This document shows positions 9,739-21,075 of a DNA stretch of 64,000 nt, in pieces. The position numbers and the translations under genes are program-made. Location of the stretch: the NCBI GenBank assembly GCA_015680685.1, contig MNCI01002923.1, positions 276,915 to 340,914 on the forward strand, given 5' to 3'. Numbering within the stretch: position 1 is the first letter of the stretch; each line of letters opens with the position of its first letter. Origin of the DNA: Gnetum montanum (Eukaryota > Streptophyta > Gnetopsida > Gnetales > Gnetaceae). The notes under the pieces were generated by a model, which saw only the letters and a program-made list of their open reading frames with translations, was not told the DNA's origin and ran no database searches.

Positions 9739-11240
9739 GCCCAGAGATAAAATTTTAAATTTTGAATAACTTAAAAAATACAAGGAATTTTTCAATGAAT
9801 TTGGGGTCCATGGAATCCTAGAAAAGCCAAGTATATGAGGAAATCATTGACGAGGGTCTTTGAAAGCTCAAACATTGAAAAATTTGATGGATAATGTGTT
9901 TAATAAAAAAAATATGTAAAGGGGAACATGGTGTGATGTAGAAGAGGGATGTACGAAAGATTCTGATTACAAGAATGCCTAAGGATAAGGTACTTAACGA
10001 ACCCAACTAAGAGATATGTAGGTGAGTCCTTCCCATAGTAGGCACATGCCTTGTTTGCCCTTGCATAACCTCAACCTAAGGACTTTGTGGACCCCATAGG
10101 TGATTAATGGTCAATGGAAGTGAAGGACCAAAACTCGAAATATTTTACCTAAGAATTCAAGTACATCAAGCCAAGACATAGAATCAAGAACATGGACTCT
10201 AGCAATGAGGTGAATTATGGTTAGTAGATATTTATGATGGAGAAGGTGGAATGGATTTTGAATTAAGGTCATAAGAAGTTCCTTATGGAATTTGTGTTTA
10301 AAATGACCTAAGAAGATCCATCCTTAGTTTAGACCAAATCCAACCTCTTTCAGTGACTTTGCATCATCACTCCAAGATCAATTCACCTCCTTGAGACACA
10401 AGAGTGTTCCCATAGAACAACCACCATTCCATAAATAGAGAAAAGAGAAGAAGGAAGTGAGATAGGGCCTTAGTTAGAGGGGACCTTCAAGCATGGGTAA
10501 CATTTCTTTCTAGTCCCATAACCAATGCTTGCAGCCTATTTATTTGTCTAAGGGTTTTGCTTTGAATTTCCATCATGGTTTTTTTCTCTCTTTTTTGTTT
10601 TGTTTTGTTTTGTTTGTTTCTTTTTGGATGGGAACCACACCATGCAAATACTTTATTTGACAACTTATTTTTGTACATCATTGAATGGTAAGAAGTTTAT
10701 GAAAATACTCAAGCACTTAAGTAGAAGAGTATAAAGAGTATTGAGTCCCCTTGAAGTCACACCTTGTACAAACCTTTGAATCCTTCTCAATTTTGAAAAC
10801 TACCAAGGTCACCAATTTATTAAAATTTTATTTAATAAAAGGGACCTTAAACTTCTAAAACAAGGAAAACCATAGAGTTTGTGAATGGGTGGATGATGTG
10901 GATTCATTGCCTATTCCATGAAAAAGAAGCCATGACTAAGTCATTGATACAAAAATTCAAAAATAGAAACCAAACATTAGTAAACAAAAACATTAATCAC
11001 AAACCACCATTAGTAGCAACAATAGCACCACTGTGTCTTGTTGGCACAAAGCATGTTCACTCAAACAAAACAAAGTAGAATATATAAGAAAGTTTAAAAA
11101 TATTCAAGAAATATTTAAACATACTAATAAGGGTGAAAAATAAAAATGGTGTAAAAATAGGAAAAATTTGAAAACCAAAAGTTGTAAAACAAATAACTTG
11201 CAAAATCAAAAATGTGGAAGAAAAAAATATAGAAAAAATG
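9739..11240 (-). other. H1 post-integrase non-coding region
   Basis: About 9980-10700 aligns by eye with 61370-61970 of H2 (for example CTTGAAGGTCCCCTCTAACT and the stretch around CTTATCCTTAGGCATTC), so it is an old non-coding part of H elements. I see no ORF with family features. The poly-pyrimidine run at 10580-10625 includes repeated TTTTG. 10740-11240 is A-rich. Confidence 0.6.
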
Positions 11241-11249
11241 AAAAGCCAT

Positions 11250-11745
11250 ATGGATGATTAGCACAAATGACCATCTCTTCTACAACTGAGTTGGAAGGAG
11301 GAGACTCAAAAAATTGAGCATGGTTATTCATCCTATGAGGTATTGTTGCACTAGCTTGCTTGGGCTCATGGAAAAGCTTTACTTATTAGATGTTGACCAA
11401 GCGATTTTTACTTGGGCTCTCAAGTTTGTATATGATCATGGCCCTAGAAGGAAAGGTTTCATCAATTATATAAGGTCCCTTCCACAATGTTTGGAAACTT
11501 TTTTATGGATGATTAGCATGGATGACCATATCTCCCATGACTGAGTTGGAAGGAGGAGATTTGAAAAATTGAGCATGGTTGTCCATCTGTTGAGGTATTA
11601 TTGCACTAGCTTTTTTGGGCTCATGGAAAAGCTTAACTTCTTTGATGTTAACCAATTGCTTATTTGTATATGATCATGGCCGTAGAAGGAAAGGTTTTAT
11701 CAATTATATAAGGTCCTTCCCACAACATTTGGAACTTTATTTTCT
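11250..11745 (-). repeat. Tandem duplication (period about 255 bp) at the 3' end of H1 integrase
   Basis: Blocks starting near 11250 and 11505 share long stretches (GAGTTGGAAGGAGGAGA, TTGAGCATGGTT, CTAGAAGGAAAGGTTT). The second copy runs into the integrase reading frame; the first repeats the end of that frame. H2 has only one copy. Confidence 0.75.
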
Positions 11746-12060
11746 ATGATATATGTGTGGGATTTTGATAGAGAACCTTATCTCCCAGTTGAAATTTTAC
11801 TTTTGGTATCTTAAGGTCATGTTGTTGTTTGTTCAATGCTTTGTGCACTTTATTCAAAGATAGGGCCACTAATCAATTTTAGTCTAACATGTTGAGGTTG
11901 ATCAGTTTTTCCTTTTGTGCTAAACTTAGGTCAAGGTTCAATTCATAGGCTATTGAGAGTGTTTGGAGCTCAAATTGAATTAGAAGCATGGGAAGTTTCT
12001 CATACACTAGCTCATAAGAAAAATAGCTAATAGGGAGTTTCCATGTTGAGTGGTAGTTGC
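11560..12060 (-). pseudogene. H1 integrase, C-terminal part
   Basis: The minus strand shows Y-H-S-T-W-K-L-P-I, Y-E-L-V-Y-E-K-L-P, I-Q-F-E-L-Q-T-L-S-I-A-Y, L-S-L-A-Q-K-E-K-L, K-V-K-F-Q-L-G-D-K-V-L-Y and L-W-E-G-P-Y-I-I. It parallels 60090-60480 of H2 almost residue for residue. This half of integrase is separated from the catalytic core at 33742-34476 by N1. A TSD (GTTGC, 12056-12060) marks the break. Confidence 0.85.
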
Positions 12061-12164
12061 TAAAACACCACCAAATTTGGGTGATAACACTTCAACGACA
12101 AATTTTTCTAAGTGTCAACATGAGGAAAATGTTTTTAAGTATTTGGCCCATGCTTCTACTGCTG

Positions 12165-12605
12165 GGACTATGCTCTAGAGCGTAGTTAGCATAGCATGCA
12201 ACATAGAGCCATATTTGCAAATTTTCTAAGTGTCAACAGTAGTTGCAAAATTTTTCTAAGTGTTGTGCTACACTCCCATTCTTCTTGCTATGCTCTAGAG
12301 TGTAGCCAACGTAGCATCCAACTTACTGGCCAATTTTACCTAAGTGTCAAGCTAGAAGCTATCAAGCTAGCTTAGCATGGAAAAGACATTTTGGTCATTT
12401 TACTAACTCTTGAAGCTATCCCTCTTGTTATGCTCTAGAGCATAGCCAACGTAGCTTGGACAAAGATTGCAAGTTTTACCAATTTTTTCTAAGTGTTAGT
12501 GCTATGCTCTCACTTTTTCTACTATGCTCTAGAACGTAGCTAGCACTAGACTTCAATTTTTGTAGAATTTTCCTAACTGTTGGGTTACGCTCTAGAGCGT
12601 AGTTG
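12165..12605 (+). repeat. Palindrome array in U3 of N1 5' LTR
   Basis: CTATGCTCTAGAGCGTAG-type inverted repeats centred on CTCTAGAG recur near 12170, 12290, 12428, 12522 (CTCTAGAAC) and 12588, separated by related spacers with AAATTTTTCTAAGTGT. Confidence 0.85.
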
Positions 12606-13022
12606 GCGTAGCACTGTAAGACAACCTCCAAAAGCTTTCAGAGCTTAGCACTGGCCTCCATTTCAACCTCAGCACTCCTCTAATAAGCAAGATCAAACTT
12701 TTTCATTTCTTTTGCACCCCCCATTTGTTCCAAAATTGTACCTATGCTTAGCTCCACTTGTGAGAGGGGAGAGTGTAGTCCTAGAGCATAGCCTTCAAAT
12801 TGCATTGTTTTGCACTATTTGCAAATACATTGCGGTATTTTCAATTCTAGCACATGTAGTCTTGGTAATGTAGTCATAGTTTGGTAGTCTCTTAAGGTCT
12901 ATTGAAGCACACTAGAGCATAGCACCAGTTACTCTAGTGGGAGCATAGTTAGGGTCAGCGTAGCCTTAACTACCTCCTCTACCACGTGGCACCCGATCCA
13001 CACTTCACATCAATCCTAAGCC

Positions 13023-13030
13023 TATAAATA
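13023..13030 (+). promoter_or_regulatory. TATA box of N1 5' LTR
   Basis: CCTATAAATACCCCCTAC; the same sequence occurs in the N1 3' LTR at 33045-33052 and in reverse in N2 and N3. Confidence 0.6.
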
Positions 13031-13664
13031 CCCCCTACATACCACATTTTAGGGGCTGGAAGTTTAAAGCATTTGATTGACATTTTCATTTAGTAGTTGG
13101 CATCTTGGCATTGGCACTCTTACACTTGAACACTCGTAGCTAACCCAGTAGGCATAGACCTCATGGTAGACAATAGCTTTCATAGCCCAAATACACCAAA
13201 GACTATGACTACACTACCTACTACATCCATCTGTATTCCAGATACTTCCTCACCTCTCTTTTGTAATTACTACACTTCCCCCATTTGGGGTAGTGCCATT
13301 CTTCCTCTATCAAACTCCTTTTCATTTTCAAGAATTTTCTTTGACATTTAGCATCACACTCATATTTCTTTTACTATTTTCCAAATATTTTCACATTTGC
13401 ACTATCGTTTTCACACTGGGAAACCCTACTATGCTTGGGCTTAGTCAACCTCGATACCATTGAAAACATTATGTGAACCCCTAGCACTTGTTCGTTAAAA
13501 CACTCCATAAGTCCTAATTCAATTGATAAGATTATTCTAAGTGCTCCACCTCTATTGTTCCCACCTAGTGATGACCCTTCAGATGGGGGTGGGGTTAGGT
13601 ATGTACCATGACTGTGAATCCCTTGATGTGATCATTCTAGCCATTGATGTTTTTAGTCGCTATA

Positions 13665-14134
13665 ATTCTCTAGTGCTAGAAGGAGGGTCGTGCCATTTTC
13701 TTCTACATTTAGTGGTAGTCCCACATTCTCTCTGCACCTCCATTACTAGCTTCAAGCTAGTCTAGACCTGACACCCCTATGGACTTGCCATGGTAGTAGC
13801 TAGATCATAGGCTAGCGTAGGAGTTGTCTATGAGTTAGTTAGTGTAGATTGAACCTAGTTGTTGGTTCCCTTGGAACCCTATTGGACAAAAGCCAAAGCG
13901 TATCTTTGGCAGTTAGCCAAAACTCTATGTGCTCAAGAGAGCATAGCTAGCTCTCAATGTGAGAGCATAGCAAGTGTAGCACACTAGAGTTAGTTTTGTT
14001 TTTTAGCAATGTTTTCAAACTTATCCATTTTTAGAATTTTTTAGCATCTTCTTACTTAGCCATTTTTTTTAGCATTTCTATACTTAGCTAATTTCTTTTA
14101 GCATCTACAATGTTTACATTTTCTATGTAGCATC
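13665..14134 (+). other. N1 PBS and 5' leader
   Basis: Right after the LTR comes CTAGTGCTAGAAGGAGGG, matching TTGGTGCTAGAACGAGGG in N3: the PBS. The leader then contains a tandem repeat of roughly 30 bases at 14020-14110 (TTAGCATTT and ACTTAGCC recurring), seen as its complement in the N2 and N3 leaders. Confidence 0.6.
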
Positions 14135-16319
14135 ATGAACCTTGAGTAGCCCTTGACCTCTACCCTAAGCATAGTTTTTGTTCGACCTATTTAGCGAGAA
14201 ATCATAATTGATCTTCTTGGGATTGGAGGGTTCACCTTGGTGGAGAGGTAATTGCTCAAAATATGTAACTAACCTCTTGAATACATGGTACTTGATGACA
14301 AAAAATATAACTTTGCATGAAGTTGCAGGTAGGTCTTTCCCTAGACCACCATGAAATGGATGCCAAATGAGGTTATGAAATCATACATTAGAACGGGAGG
14401 GAGTACTTCCCTACCCTTAACAATTTCATTCTACTCATCGAGACCTTTTGATGGCTACTTAACCAACTCATTTGACTAAGTGGGTCAAATGAGCACAATG
14501 CAGCAACTAACTATGAGGAGCCCTTGTAGGATGGACAGGATGAGTTCAAGGCTTGTTTAGAGATCAAGAATCCCTTTTATTCCTCCTTCTAGTAGGCTAT
14601 CTCCAATTTCATCCCTCCATAGTCCCAACCATCTACCTTTTATCAAGAAATTACATCCCCTTTGTTACCTCCCAAGTCAACCCCTGTGGTGGCAAGTCAT
14701 CAAGTGTGCACACATTAGGGTGCAGGACCATATGTCATCCGAACCTTTGTACATTAGATGCATCAATGTGTAGGACCATTTTTCACCCTTCCCTTCATGA
14801 TGTCTGCGTAGTCAATGCAATCCTTCTTGCTAGCATCCATCATGCTCATGCAACCTTATATGCATACTATGCAGATATCCCAGATGCCATCAACTTAGGT
14901 GTCATACATTTTTCTTGTCTCGTCGATACTCCCTACAATGGCACATGCCACGTTTGTATGGTGGGCCCCAATGTTTATGCCCATGGCATAGCCTACACAA
15001 TGGTACATGCAATAACATATGCAACAGGCATCTCACATGGTCGCACAGCCCACAGTGCAGCTATGGGTCACTCAAGCAACACAATAGGTAGCACAATTAG
15101 CATAGCCCACTGCACCCACCCTGAGCTTGCAATCATTTGTGTGTTTCCCATGTCCTTAATCGACAAGGCACTAGACTAGTATCGCCTACTCCCTAGGGCC
15201 TCCATATCTTCCTTGGAGTAATTTCTTAGTCAATTTGTCAGTTCAAGTATAACTTGAAGCCTGAGATGACCTTGGATCAACTAATGCAAATCAAGTAGGG
15301 CCACCTAGAGCCTGTGCAAAAATTCATTTAGCACTAGAACACCACACTTAATGAAATTCATGAGCCCATAAAAGAAACCCACCTACTAGTCATTTTCAAA
15401 GATGTAGTGAATGACTTCATTAAGCTGAAGCTGTATTACCTTGCCCTACACTTCTTGAGCTATGCATTTGCTCAAACGAAGAGCATTCAAGATGTAGTAG
15501 AGGTTAGTAAAGACTTGGCCTATGTGGCCTACAAAAATGCACATGTAAAGAAGGACAAGAAAAATGGTAAGGCAACCACAACTATTGCAACAATGGCCAA
15601 TGAGGCCAAGTTGAACAACATCAAACTAATGGCCAAGGCATCCAAGGCCCTAGCCAATAGTAATGCATCTAGATTTTTCACTACAACAACCAGCCAATCC
15701 ACACCATTAGTGGACAAGCTACCCCAAGGCCAAGATTTGAGCAGAAGGATTGCTCAAAGTATACACCTTTGCCCATCAAGCCATTAGAGCTCTTGGGTTA
15801 GCTGCTTAATGCTAGGCACATCTAGTATAAGAAAATTTCTAAAGATGCTCACAAGCATCATGACCACTACTATGAGCTCCTCAGAAACCCATCAGTAGCT
15901 ACACTAAATGAGCCTTTGGTCCCTAAACATTTTAATTTGGACTAGTTCTGCCATTACCATCAACTACCTGGTCATGACATAGAGTTTTTCATGGCTTTAT
16001 GGGATGACATACAATGCATGATTGACCAATGCCAACTGGTCCTTGATGCAACCAATGTAATTCACCCAGAAAATCAATGAATGAAGGTCTACAAAGATCC
16101 TCTAAATGCAAGTGGCATAGGCTACATTATTAATGCCATCAACATTGATGATGACTTAGAACTAGCACAAGAATCATTTGTGGGTTGTGTGCCCTCTAGC
16201 AACATTGGGGCCTCCTTAGCAACAACTAGTTTGAGGTCCCCTTTTATCATCAGAGGACCACCTTGAGTGCCCATGACACCCTTTGTGGTTAAGGCCATGT
16301 AATACATTATGGTGATAGT
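14135..16319 (+). pseudogene. N1 gag
   Basis: Starts M-N-L-E-Q-P-L-T-S at 14135, like M-N-L-D-Q-P-S in N2 and N3. A Gln/Met/Pro-rich linker at about 14820-15140 has frame changes. The gag core lies at 15240-15540 (K-P-E-M-T-L-D-Q-L-M-Q, E-T-H-L-L-V-I-F-K-D-V-V-N-D-F, K-L-Y-Y-L-A-L). A zinc-binding block follows at about 15945-16035: F-C-H-Y-H-Q-L-P-G-H-D-I-E-F-F (the C-x-x-H-x-x-x-G-H pattern with the last Cys lost), then I-Q-C-M-I-D-Q. This C-x2-H-x4-G-H form is typical of Tat/Ogre gag. The frame continues past a solo LTR. Confidence 0.75.
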
Positions 16320-16324
16320 AACCT

Positions 16325-17280
16325 TGATGAATCATGGTTTGTTGGGTATTGATATTGAACCCTTGATATCATACCCTTGTTAACTAGGTGCTGATATTGG
16401 ACCCCTGTTATCGAACCCCTGATATCTAATGAGCCCTGATATTGAACCCTCGATATTGGACCCTCGATATAGAGTATGCGATATCGCGGCCTGGCTAGCT
16501 ATATCGAATATGTGATATCATGGTTCCTGTGTGAGCCTATAAATAGAAAATTGGGTGCATGGGAAAATAATAGGAAGTTAGTATTAGAGTAGGATCTTTT
16601 TGTCAGTTTTTCCTCTGAAGCCTTTTTCCCCAGTGCATGCCCGCAGTGTGATGATTGTAATTGTATGGAACCTTTATTTGAGTGTGATGTACTTGGACAT
16701 GCACATGACTAATAATAAAGATTGAGATTACTTCATCATTGTAGCATTCACTTAATTTTAATTATCATTTATTGCTTTCTTAATTAATACTTCTTTACCC
16801 TCAACTCCTATCCCTGTTATTAATGAGTATGACTTAATCACAAGCATTTAAGTGTGACTACATGGTATCTCAATAGTGTACCTAGGATATGCACTTGGTA
16901 ATCCCAGTAGTAGTCGTACACGAGGTCGAAGATGTGTATGGATGATTAAGGAATGGATGCTCATCGCACTTACACTAGTTTAGATTCTCTACCCCTATGT
17001 CCTATTAGCTTAACTCTCTCTTCCTTTTCCTCCTAGCTTAATCAAAGTTATTTCCGATTGCCTTTAGGAGTAGCACTAGCTTAGGACCACATCATACACC
17101 TCACTCTAGACTAAACCATATGTGACAAAGAAAATACTAGTCTAGATGGAAAGATAAAAAACTGCGATCAATGAGTAACTATCTAGATACCACAACTAGC
17201 CCATTTGCAGAGTTCAACTAGATCATGTGTGAATGCTCATATTCATATGGTTGAGTGTAGGGGTACCTCACCACTCATCA
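16325..17280 (+). mobile_element. Solo H-type LTR inserted in N1 gag
   Basis: Begins TGATGAATCATG and ends CCACTCATCA like the H-array LTRs, and is flanked by a perfect TSD AACCT (16320-16324 and 17281-17285). No internal sequence lies next to it, so the element was lost by LTR-LTR recombination. U3 (16340-16515) holds many GATATTGAACCCTTGATATC-type motifs. TATAAATAG lies at 16538-16546. 956 bp. Confidence 0.95.
16538..16546 (+). promoter_or_regulatory. TATA box of the solo LTR
   Basis: CCTATAAATAG just after the GATATC motif cluster. Confidence 0.55.
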
Positions 17281-17285
17281 AACCT

Positions 17286-18680
17286 AGACACCTTTTTTCA
17301 TTAGGATGCCTCAACATGTGAACTTCTTATCTACTCAAAGTCTGGTGGTGGGGACTGTGTCAGGCCTTGCCCACCCAAGGCCTCATCTTGCATACAACAC
17401 TAAGCAATCTAAGTGGTAGCCTAGGAGGCCTAACAAATGCCTTGCCAACAAAATGATTAGGGAATGCTCAAAGCCAAGTCTACCTAAATCCATCCCCTTT
17501 TCTTTTATTCCCATGGCCACGTCAACTAAACTAGCCACTACAAGTAACCAACAACTGAGCCCTGAGGTTCAAAAGTAGGTAAAGAAAGCTAAGCCCAAAT
17601 CTCCTCTCCAAGAGATTTTTCTCCTAGGCTGCATGGAGGAGATGAAAGCCAACAAAGTAACTAATAGTAGTAAGGATTTCCTAGATGCATTGGCACAAGT
17701 CAAACAAGCTTTGAAACAAAAAAAACACAATCTTGAGCTTGTATGACTTGGTCATGACCTCCTCCACTCATTGTAGAGCATTAGTTCATATGTCGACCTC
17801 CATTCCTATTAAGGAGGACATCCTAGTAGATGAGCAAGCCATCCATGTTGTGATGCTTCCCCCCACACCACAGGAATCAAGTTTAACATCCCTAACGTTT
17901 CATGATGAGGTGATTAAGGTTGACCCTAAAAAGGGTTAGGTCATCACTATGCCAATGTTCATAATAATTTGCATAGGGTAATGCAAGATTTGTAGGGTGC
18001 ATGTTGATGATGGGGCAACAACTAACATCATGCCATTCCTAGTCATTGACCAACTCGATCTCATTGACCAAATCAAACCCATGAAGACAACATGCCTAAA
18101 GTCCTTTAATAGATCGTGTGTTGTCATAAGAGGAATGATCATGATAGCTTTCATGGTAGGGAAGTAGTTTCCCATAATAGCTGAATTTATTGTCATTGAG
18201 AAGATGCTTAGCTTCAACCTGATCTTGGGAAGGCCCTAGCTAGCCCACTTAGGGGTTGTCTCCTTGTCCATCCACCAAGAAATCCACCTTCCGTATGAAG
18301 GTGTTGAAGTGATTATACATGTTGACAATGTAGTTCCTCTAACCATCAACAACTTTGACATAGAACAAGGGTCAAAGATAGAGTTCCTTGATAATGCATT
18401 GGCCATGAAGGATGAGGGTCAACCTTGTCTAGTAGACCCATTTGAGGAATCAAAAGAGGTCAACAACCTTTCCAAGGAAGCTTTATGGGCATAATTTCCC
18501 TTTAGCATCATAGACAAAGGTCTAGGTGAATATCACCTTGTGCTACTTAGGCCCTACATACCCCTTAACCTGCATCGGGTTAGGATGCAACTAGACAACT
18601 AAGGCATATCCTTAGTTCAACGAGTGCTAGGTGCCTACTTGCCCCTAATCTTCACATGCCCCATTTTTCTTTTGCTTAAG
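17286..18680 (+). pseudogene. N1 gag end and aspartic protease
   Basis: After the solo LTR the frame resumes as a poorly preserved linker. Protease follows at about 17980-18250: V-H-V-D-D-G-A-T-T-N-I, I-K-P-M-K-T-T-C-L-K-S-F-N-R-S and F-N-L-I-L-G-R-P, with S-I-H-Q-E-I-H-L-P-Y. This matches the Tat/Ogre protease plan (D-G-G-A-x-x-N-I, L-G-R-P-W-I, L-H-Q-x-L). A conserved tail follows: V-D-P-F-E-E-S-K-E-V-N-N-L and L-R-P-Y-I-P-L-N-L-H-R-V. Coding signal ends near 18680, where RT should begin in an autonomous element; none follows. Confidence 0.8.
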
Positions 18681-19339
18681 TAGTCGCATACTACATGGTT
18701 GCTTATGTTTGGCATCACTCATTTTATTATGCATTCACTCCTTTTGTCTATGCATTTTCATTCATTTTTCTTACACATTAAAAAAACACTAAAATACATA
18801 AAAATCACAAAAATTCAAAATTGTAAAAAATACAGATGGCTTTCCATGGCCTAAAACTAGCCATATTCCTTGCATCACATGGCCTAAAAAGGCCTTACTG
18901 CATACACCTACTACAGCCTAAAACTAGCAACCCTTTTTTCTTTTGTTGCATCATCCTAAAAAGGCCTTAAACTATTGTGATGGCCTACCAAGCCCTAAAA
19001 CTGGCAACACCTTTTCTCTTTATTCATGGCCTAAAGTGGCCTTAAACTAGCAATTTCCATGGCCCAGAATGGCCCTAAACTCAAAATGGCCCTTTTGCCA
19101 TGGCCCTAAACTAGCATGGTGCCCATAAAGGGCCTAATCACATCAAATCACCACACTACTAGCATGCAATATTTAGAAAAATGAACACAAAGATTTACAT
19201 AATATGCAACCCACATAGAAAAAAATAGTTTATCATTACATCTTCATTAATCCATCAATAAAATACATGGCATGACTGTATAGCAAAAATGGCCAAAAAA
19301 ATATGAAATTTCCCAATAATAGGACTACATCAAGACTGC
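18681..19339 (+). repeat. N1 3' untranslated segment with GGCCTAAA minisatellite
   Basis: 18838-19140 is a run of short units around GGCCTAAAACTAGC and GGCCTTAAACTA. The same repeat occurs in reverse in N3 (25110-25310) and N2 (37550-37760), so it is a fixed part of the family. 19141-19339 shows nothing else recognisable. Confidence 0.8.
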
Positions 19340-19426
19340 TCAATTGGTGGTGTTCGATGGGGGTTGAGGCTCCTCTTCCTCTTCCATTGATACTCTGCTA
19401 GGACCTACAGCATCGCCTGGTGCTTA
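19340..19426 (-). CDS. Antisense gene, last exon
   Basis: After the acceptor TTTGTGTTTCTTTGAG (AG at 19427-19428) the frame reads a stop (former CAA), then A-P-G-D-A-V-G-P-S-R-V-S-M, a run of five Glu, P-Q-P-P-S-N-T-T-N and TGA at 19340-19342. An acidic-proline tail with a natural stop. Confidence 0.65.
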
Positions 19427-19515
19427 CTCAAAGAAACACAAAAGAGTGAACTAGTCAATGAATGCACAACATGCAAAACTAACATAAAAAGCACAAAATA
19501 ACAATAAAAACTAAC

Positions 19516-20187
19516 TTGAGAGGGTCTCGTGTCCATCTCTAGAGGTAATCTGTCAAGGCCCTCCTCTAAGTGTTGGAGGATTTTGGTCTTCGATAATGAT
19601 GTCCAGCCCTCCTAGCCAAAGTCAATACCCACATGGGTCTTGCCTTTGTCCACATTAGTCCATGTATGCAACTTCATCAAAAACATGGTAGAGGAAACCT
19701 ACCCTTATAGCATAGTAATTTATCTCTCTAGAGACTTGCTCACCACTACATAATGAGAAAATAACTCATAAGCTTGTGTCCCACCAATTGCCTCAAGGAA
19801 CATATCATGGCAACGACATTTGACAAACTCCTCCTTGTACCATTTAAGGTATGCATTTTGCTTGTTCTTGTAGTGATTCTTGTGAGTCTTCTAAGTTTTC
19901 CACCACTAATACACCTTTGTGTTGTAATCCTTCTAATCTTGGTTTTCTTGGACTAGTAAGTCCATCTACAACCTCTGCTCGATAATATCTTTGGTGGCCT
20001 CGTTCCTACCCCGTATTGCTGACTAGTACTTGGCATAGTCAATCTTAGCTATCCCCTAGGTACTATCCCCTCATGTGCAAGTTGTAAGAAAATCATAATG
20101 GGACTACAAGTCCCTCATTTTGGCATCCTGGCTTACCGCCTGTGCTAGAGCTTGTGCACCCGCTTCCATAGGTACTTGTTAGTATGC
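19516..20187 (-). CDS. Antisense gene, penultimate exon (coiled-coil-like)
   Basis: 672 bases in one frame between acceptor TTTGTAG (AG at 20188-20189) and donor CTCAA|GTTAGT. Residues are Gln/Lys/Glu/Tyr-rich and helical (A-Q-A-L-A-Q-A-V-S-Q-D-A-K, Y-L-K-W-Y-K-E-E-F-V-K). About a dozen in-frame stops, each explicable as a Gln or Arg codon after C-to-T change. No insertions or deletions break the frame. Confidence 0.75.
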
Positions 20188-20234
20188 CTACAAACCAATA
20201 ACACTTTTTTACTTGAAAGCACACACTTACTCAC

Positions 20235-20335
20235 CGTATCATACATGCGCCAAGGCACTTGCTCCACCTTAAGGAGAAATTCAGGGATGGCATCCACCCT
20301 AGCCATCCTACTTGAATCCCAGTGAAGCTTAGAAC
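20235..20335 (-). CDS. Antisense gene, exon F
   Basis: Reads S-K-L-H-W-D-S-S-R-M-A-R-V-D-A-I-P-E-F-L without a stop, then V-E-Q-V-P-W-R-M-Y-D-T, ending at ACG|GTGAGTAAG. Acceptor CTAATAG at 20336. Phase fits both neighbours. Confidence 0.75.
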
Positions 20336-20426
20336 CTATTAGCATACAATAAGAAAAACAACATTAGCCACAAAATAAGTGTTAAATTGGTAAAGCAAGA
20401 TGAGCAAAGAAACATCACATGCATAC

Positions 20427-20570
20427 TAATCTTAGCATCTTCTTGCTATAGGTGATCCACCATGTCCTCAACCAGACCTTCCATGAAGGTGAAGTTGTTA
20501 GGTGTCTCTACCCATGACTCCATGCAAAAGGTAGAGGTGAATGCTAGACCAATGGTAGGTATCTCTATAG
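20427..20570 (-). CDS. Antisense gene, exon E
   Basis: Acceptor TTTTTGCATTGCAG (AG at 20571-20572), donor A|GTATGC. Reads I-E-I-P-T-I-G-L-A-F-T-S-T-F-C-M-E, later G-L-V-E-D-M-V-D-H-L, with one TAG. Confidence 0.75.
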
Positions 20571-20664
20571 CTGCAATGCAAAAACATATTTAGCAACAAT
20601 CAAATAGCCAAAAATGTAAGAGTAGAAAGAAAGCAATGACAAATGGTAATGCAAAGCACATACC

Positions 20665-20885
20665 TAGCAAACCCTCAGGTGTGAGAGCAAGGGGATCACC
20701 CAACTGCACACCATCAAAGAGGTTGTTAAAATCACTATTGTTAGGGTGAAGTAGTCCCTCCTTATCCAATTTTTGGAGGACCTCTACAGCCTCACACAAC
20801 TCCTCATCTTGTGTTTGTCCTTCCTCAGTTTGAGGAAGGACCTCCTCAACTACTGTTTCTGTAGTTGTTCCAGTAGCCTTCTCAC
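20665..20885 (-). CDS. Antisense gene, exon D
   Basis: Stop-free. Glu/Thr-rich start (G-E-K-A-T-G-T-T-T-E-T-V-V-E-E-V), then L-Q-K-L-D-K-E-G-L-L-H-P-N-N-S and L-A-L-T-P-E-G-L-L, ending at donor CTAG|GTATGT. Its phase joins exon E to give L-L-A-I-E-I-P. Confidence 0.8.
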
Positions 20886-21075
20886 CTAATTCCAACAATT
20901 TACACATATGTGAAGGTTAGCATTTTTAACACTTAGCATAACAATTTGGCATAATATAGCATAGCATAGCATAGCATAAAAAACATGAAAATATAAAAAA
21001 ATTCATCCAATAACTCATACTAAGCTACAACATTCATGCACAAGTCGCAAAACTTCAGGAAAATATTTTTACCAC

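Larger units (their letters stand above)
12061..13664 (+). repeat. 5' LTR of N1
   Basis: Starts TAAAACACCACC (from TGAAACACCACC as in the other N LTRs) and ends in ...GTCGCTATA, next to the PBS. Between 12165 and 12605 it holds a run of diverged units, each with a near-palindrome of the form TACGCTCTAGAGCGTA. A TATA box lies at 13023. Confidence 0.9.

Noticed and set aside
14553-15179. 208-residue ORF (+), the longest in the window
   Set aside because: Lies over the Gln/Met/Pro-rich gag linker of N1. Another frame there gives a typical gag composition and is flanked by gag text; the long ORF has no family features and no counterpart in N2 or N3.
16540-17060. Possible small host gene or promoter (TATAAATAG, long T/C tracts)
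   Set aside because: Entirely inside a solo LTR with perfect TSDs.
20941-20990. Short repeat of GCATA (AGCATAGCATAGC) suggestive of CRISPR or microsatellite
   Set aside because: Four units of a simple pentamer inside an intron of the antisense gene; no spacers.
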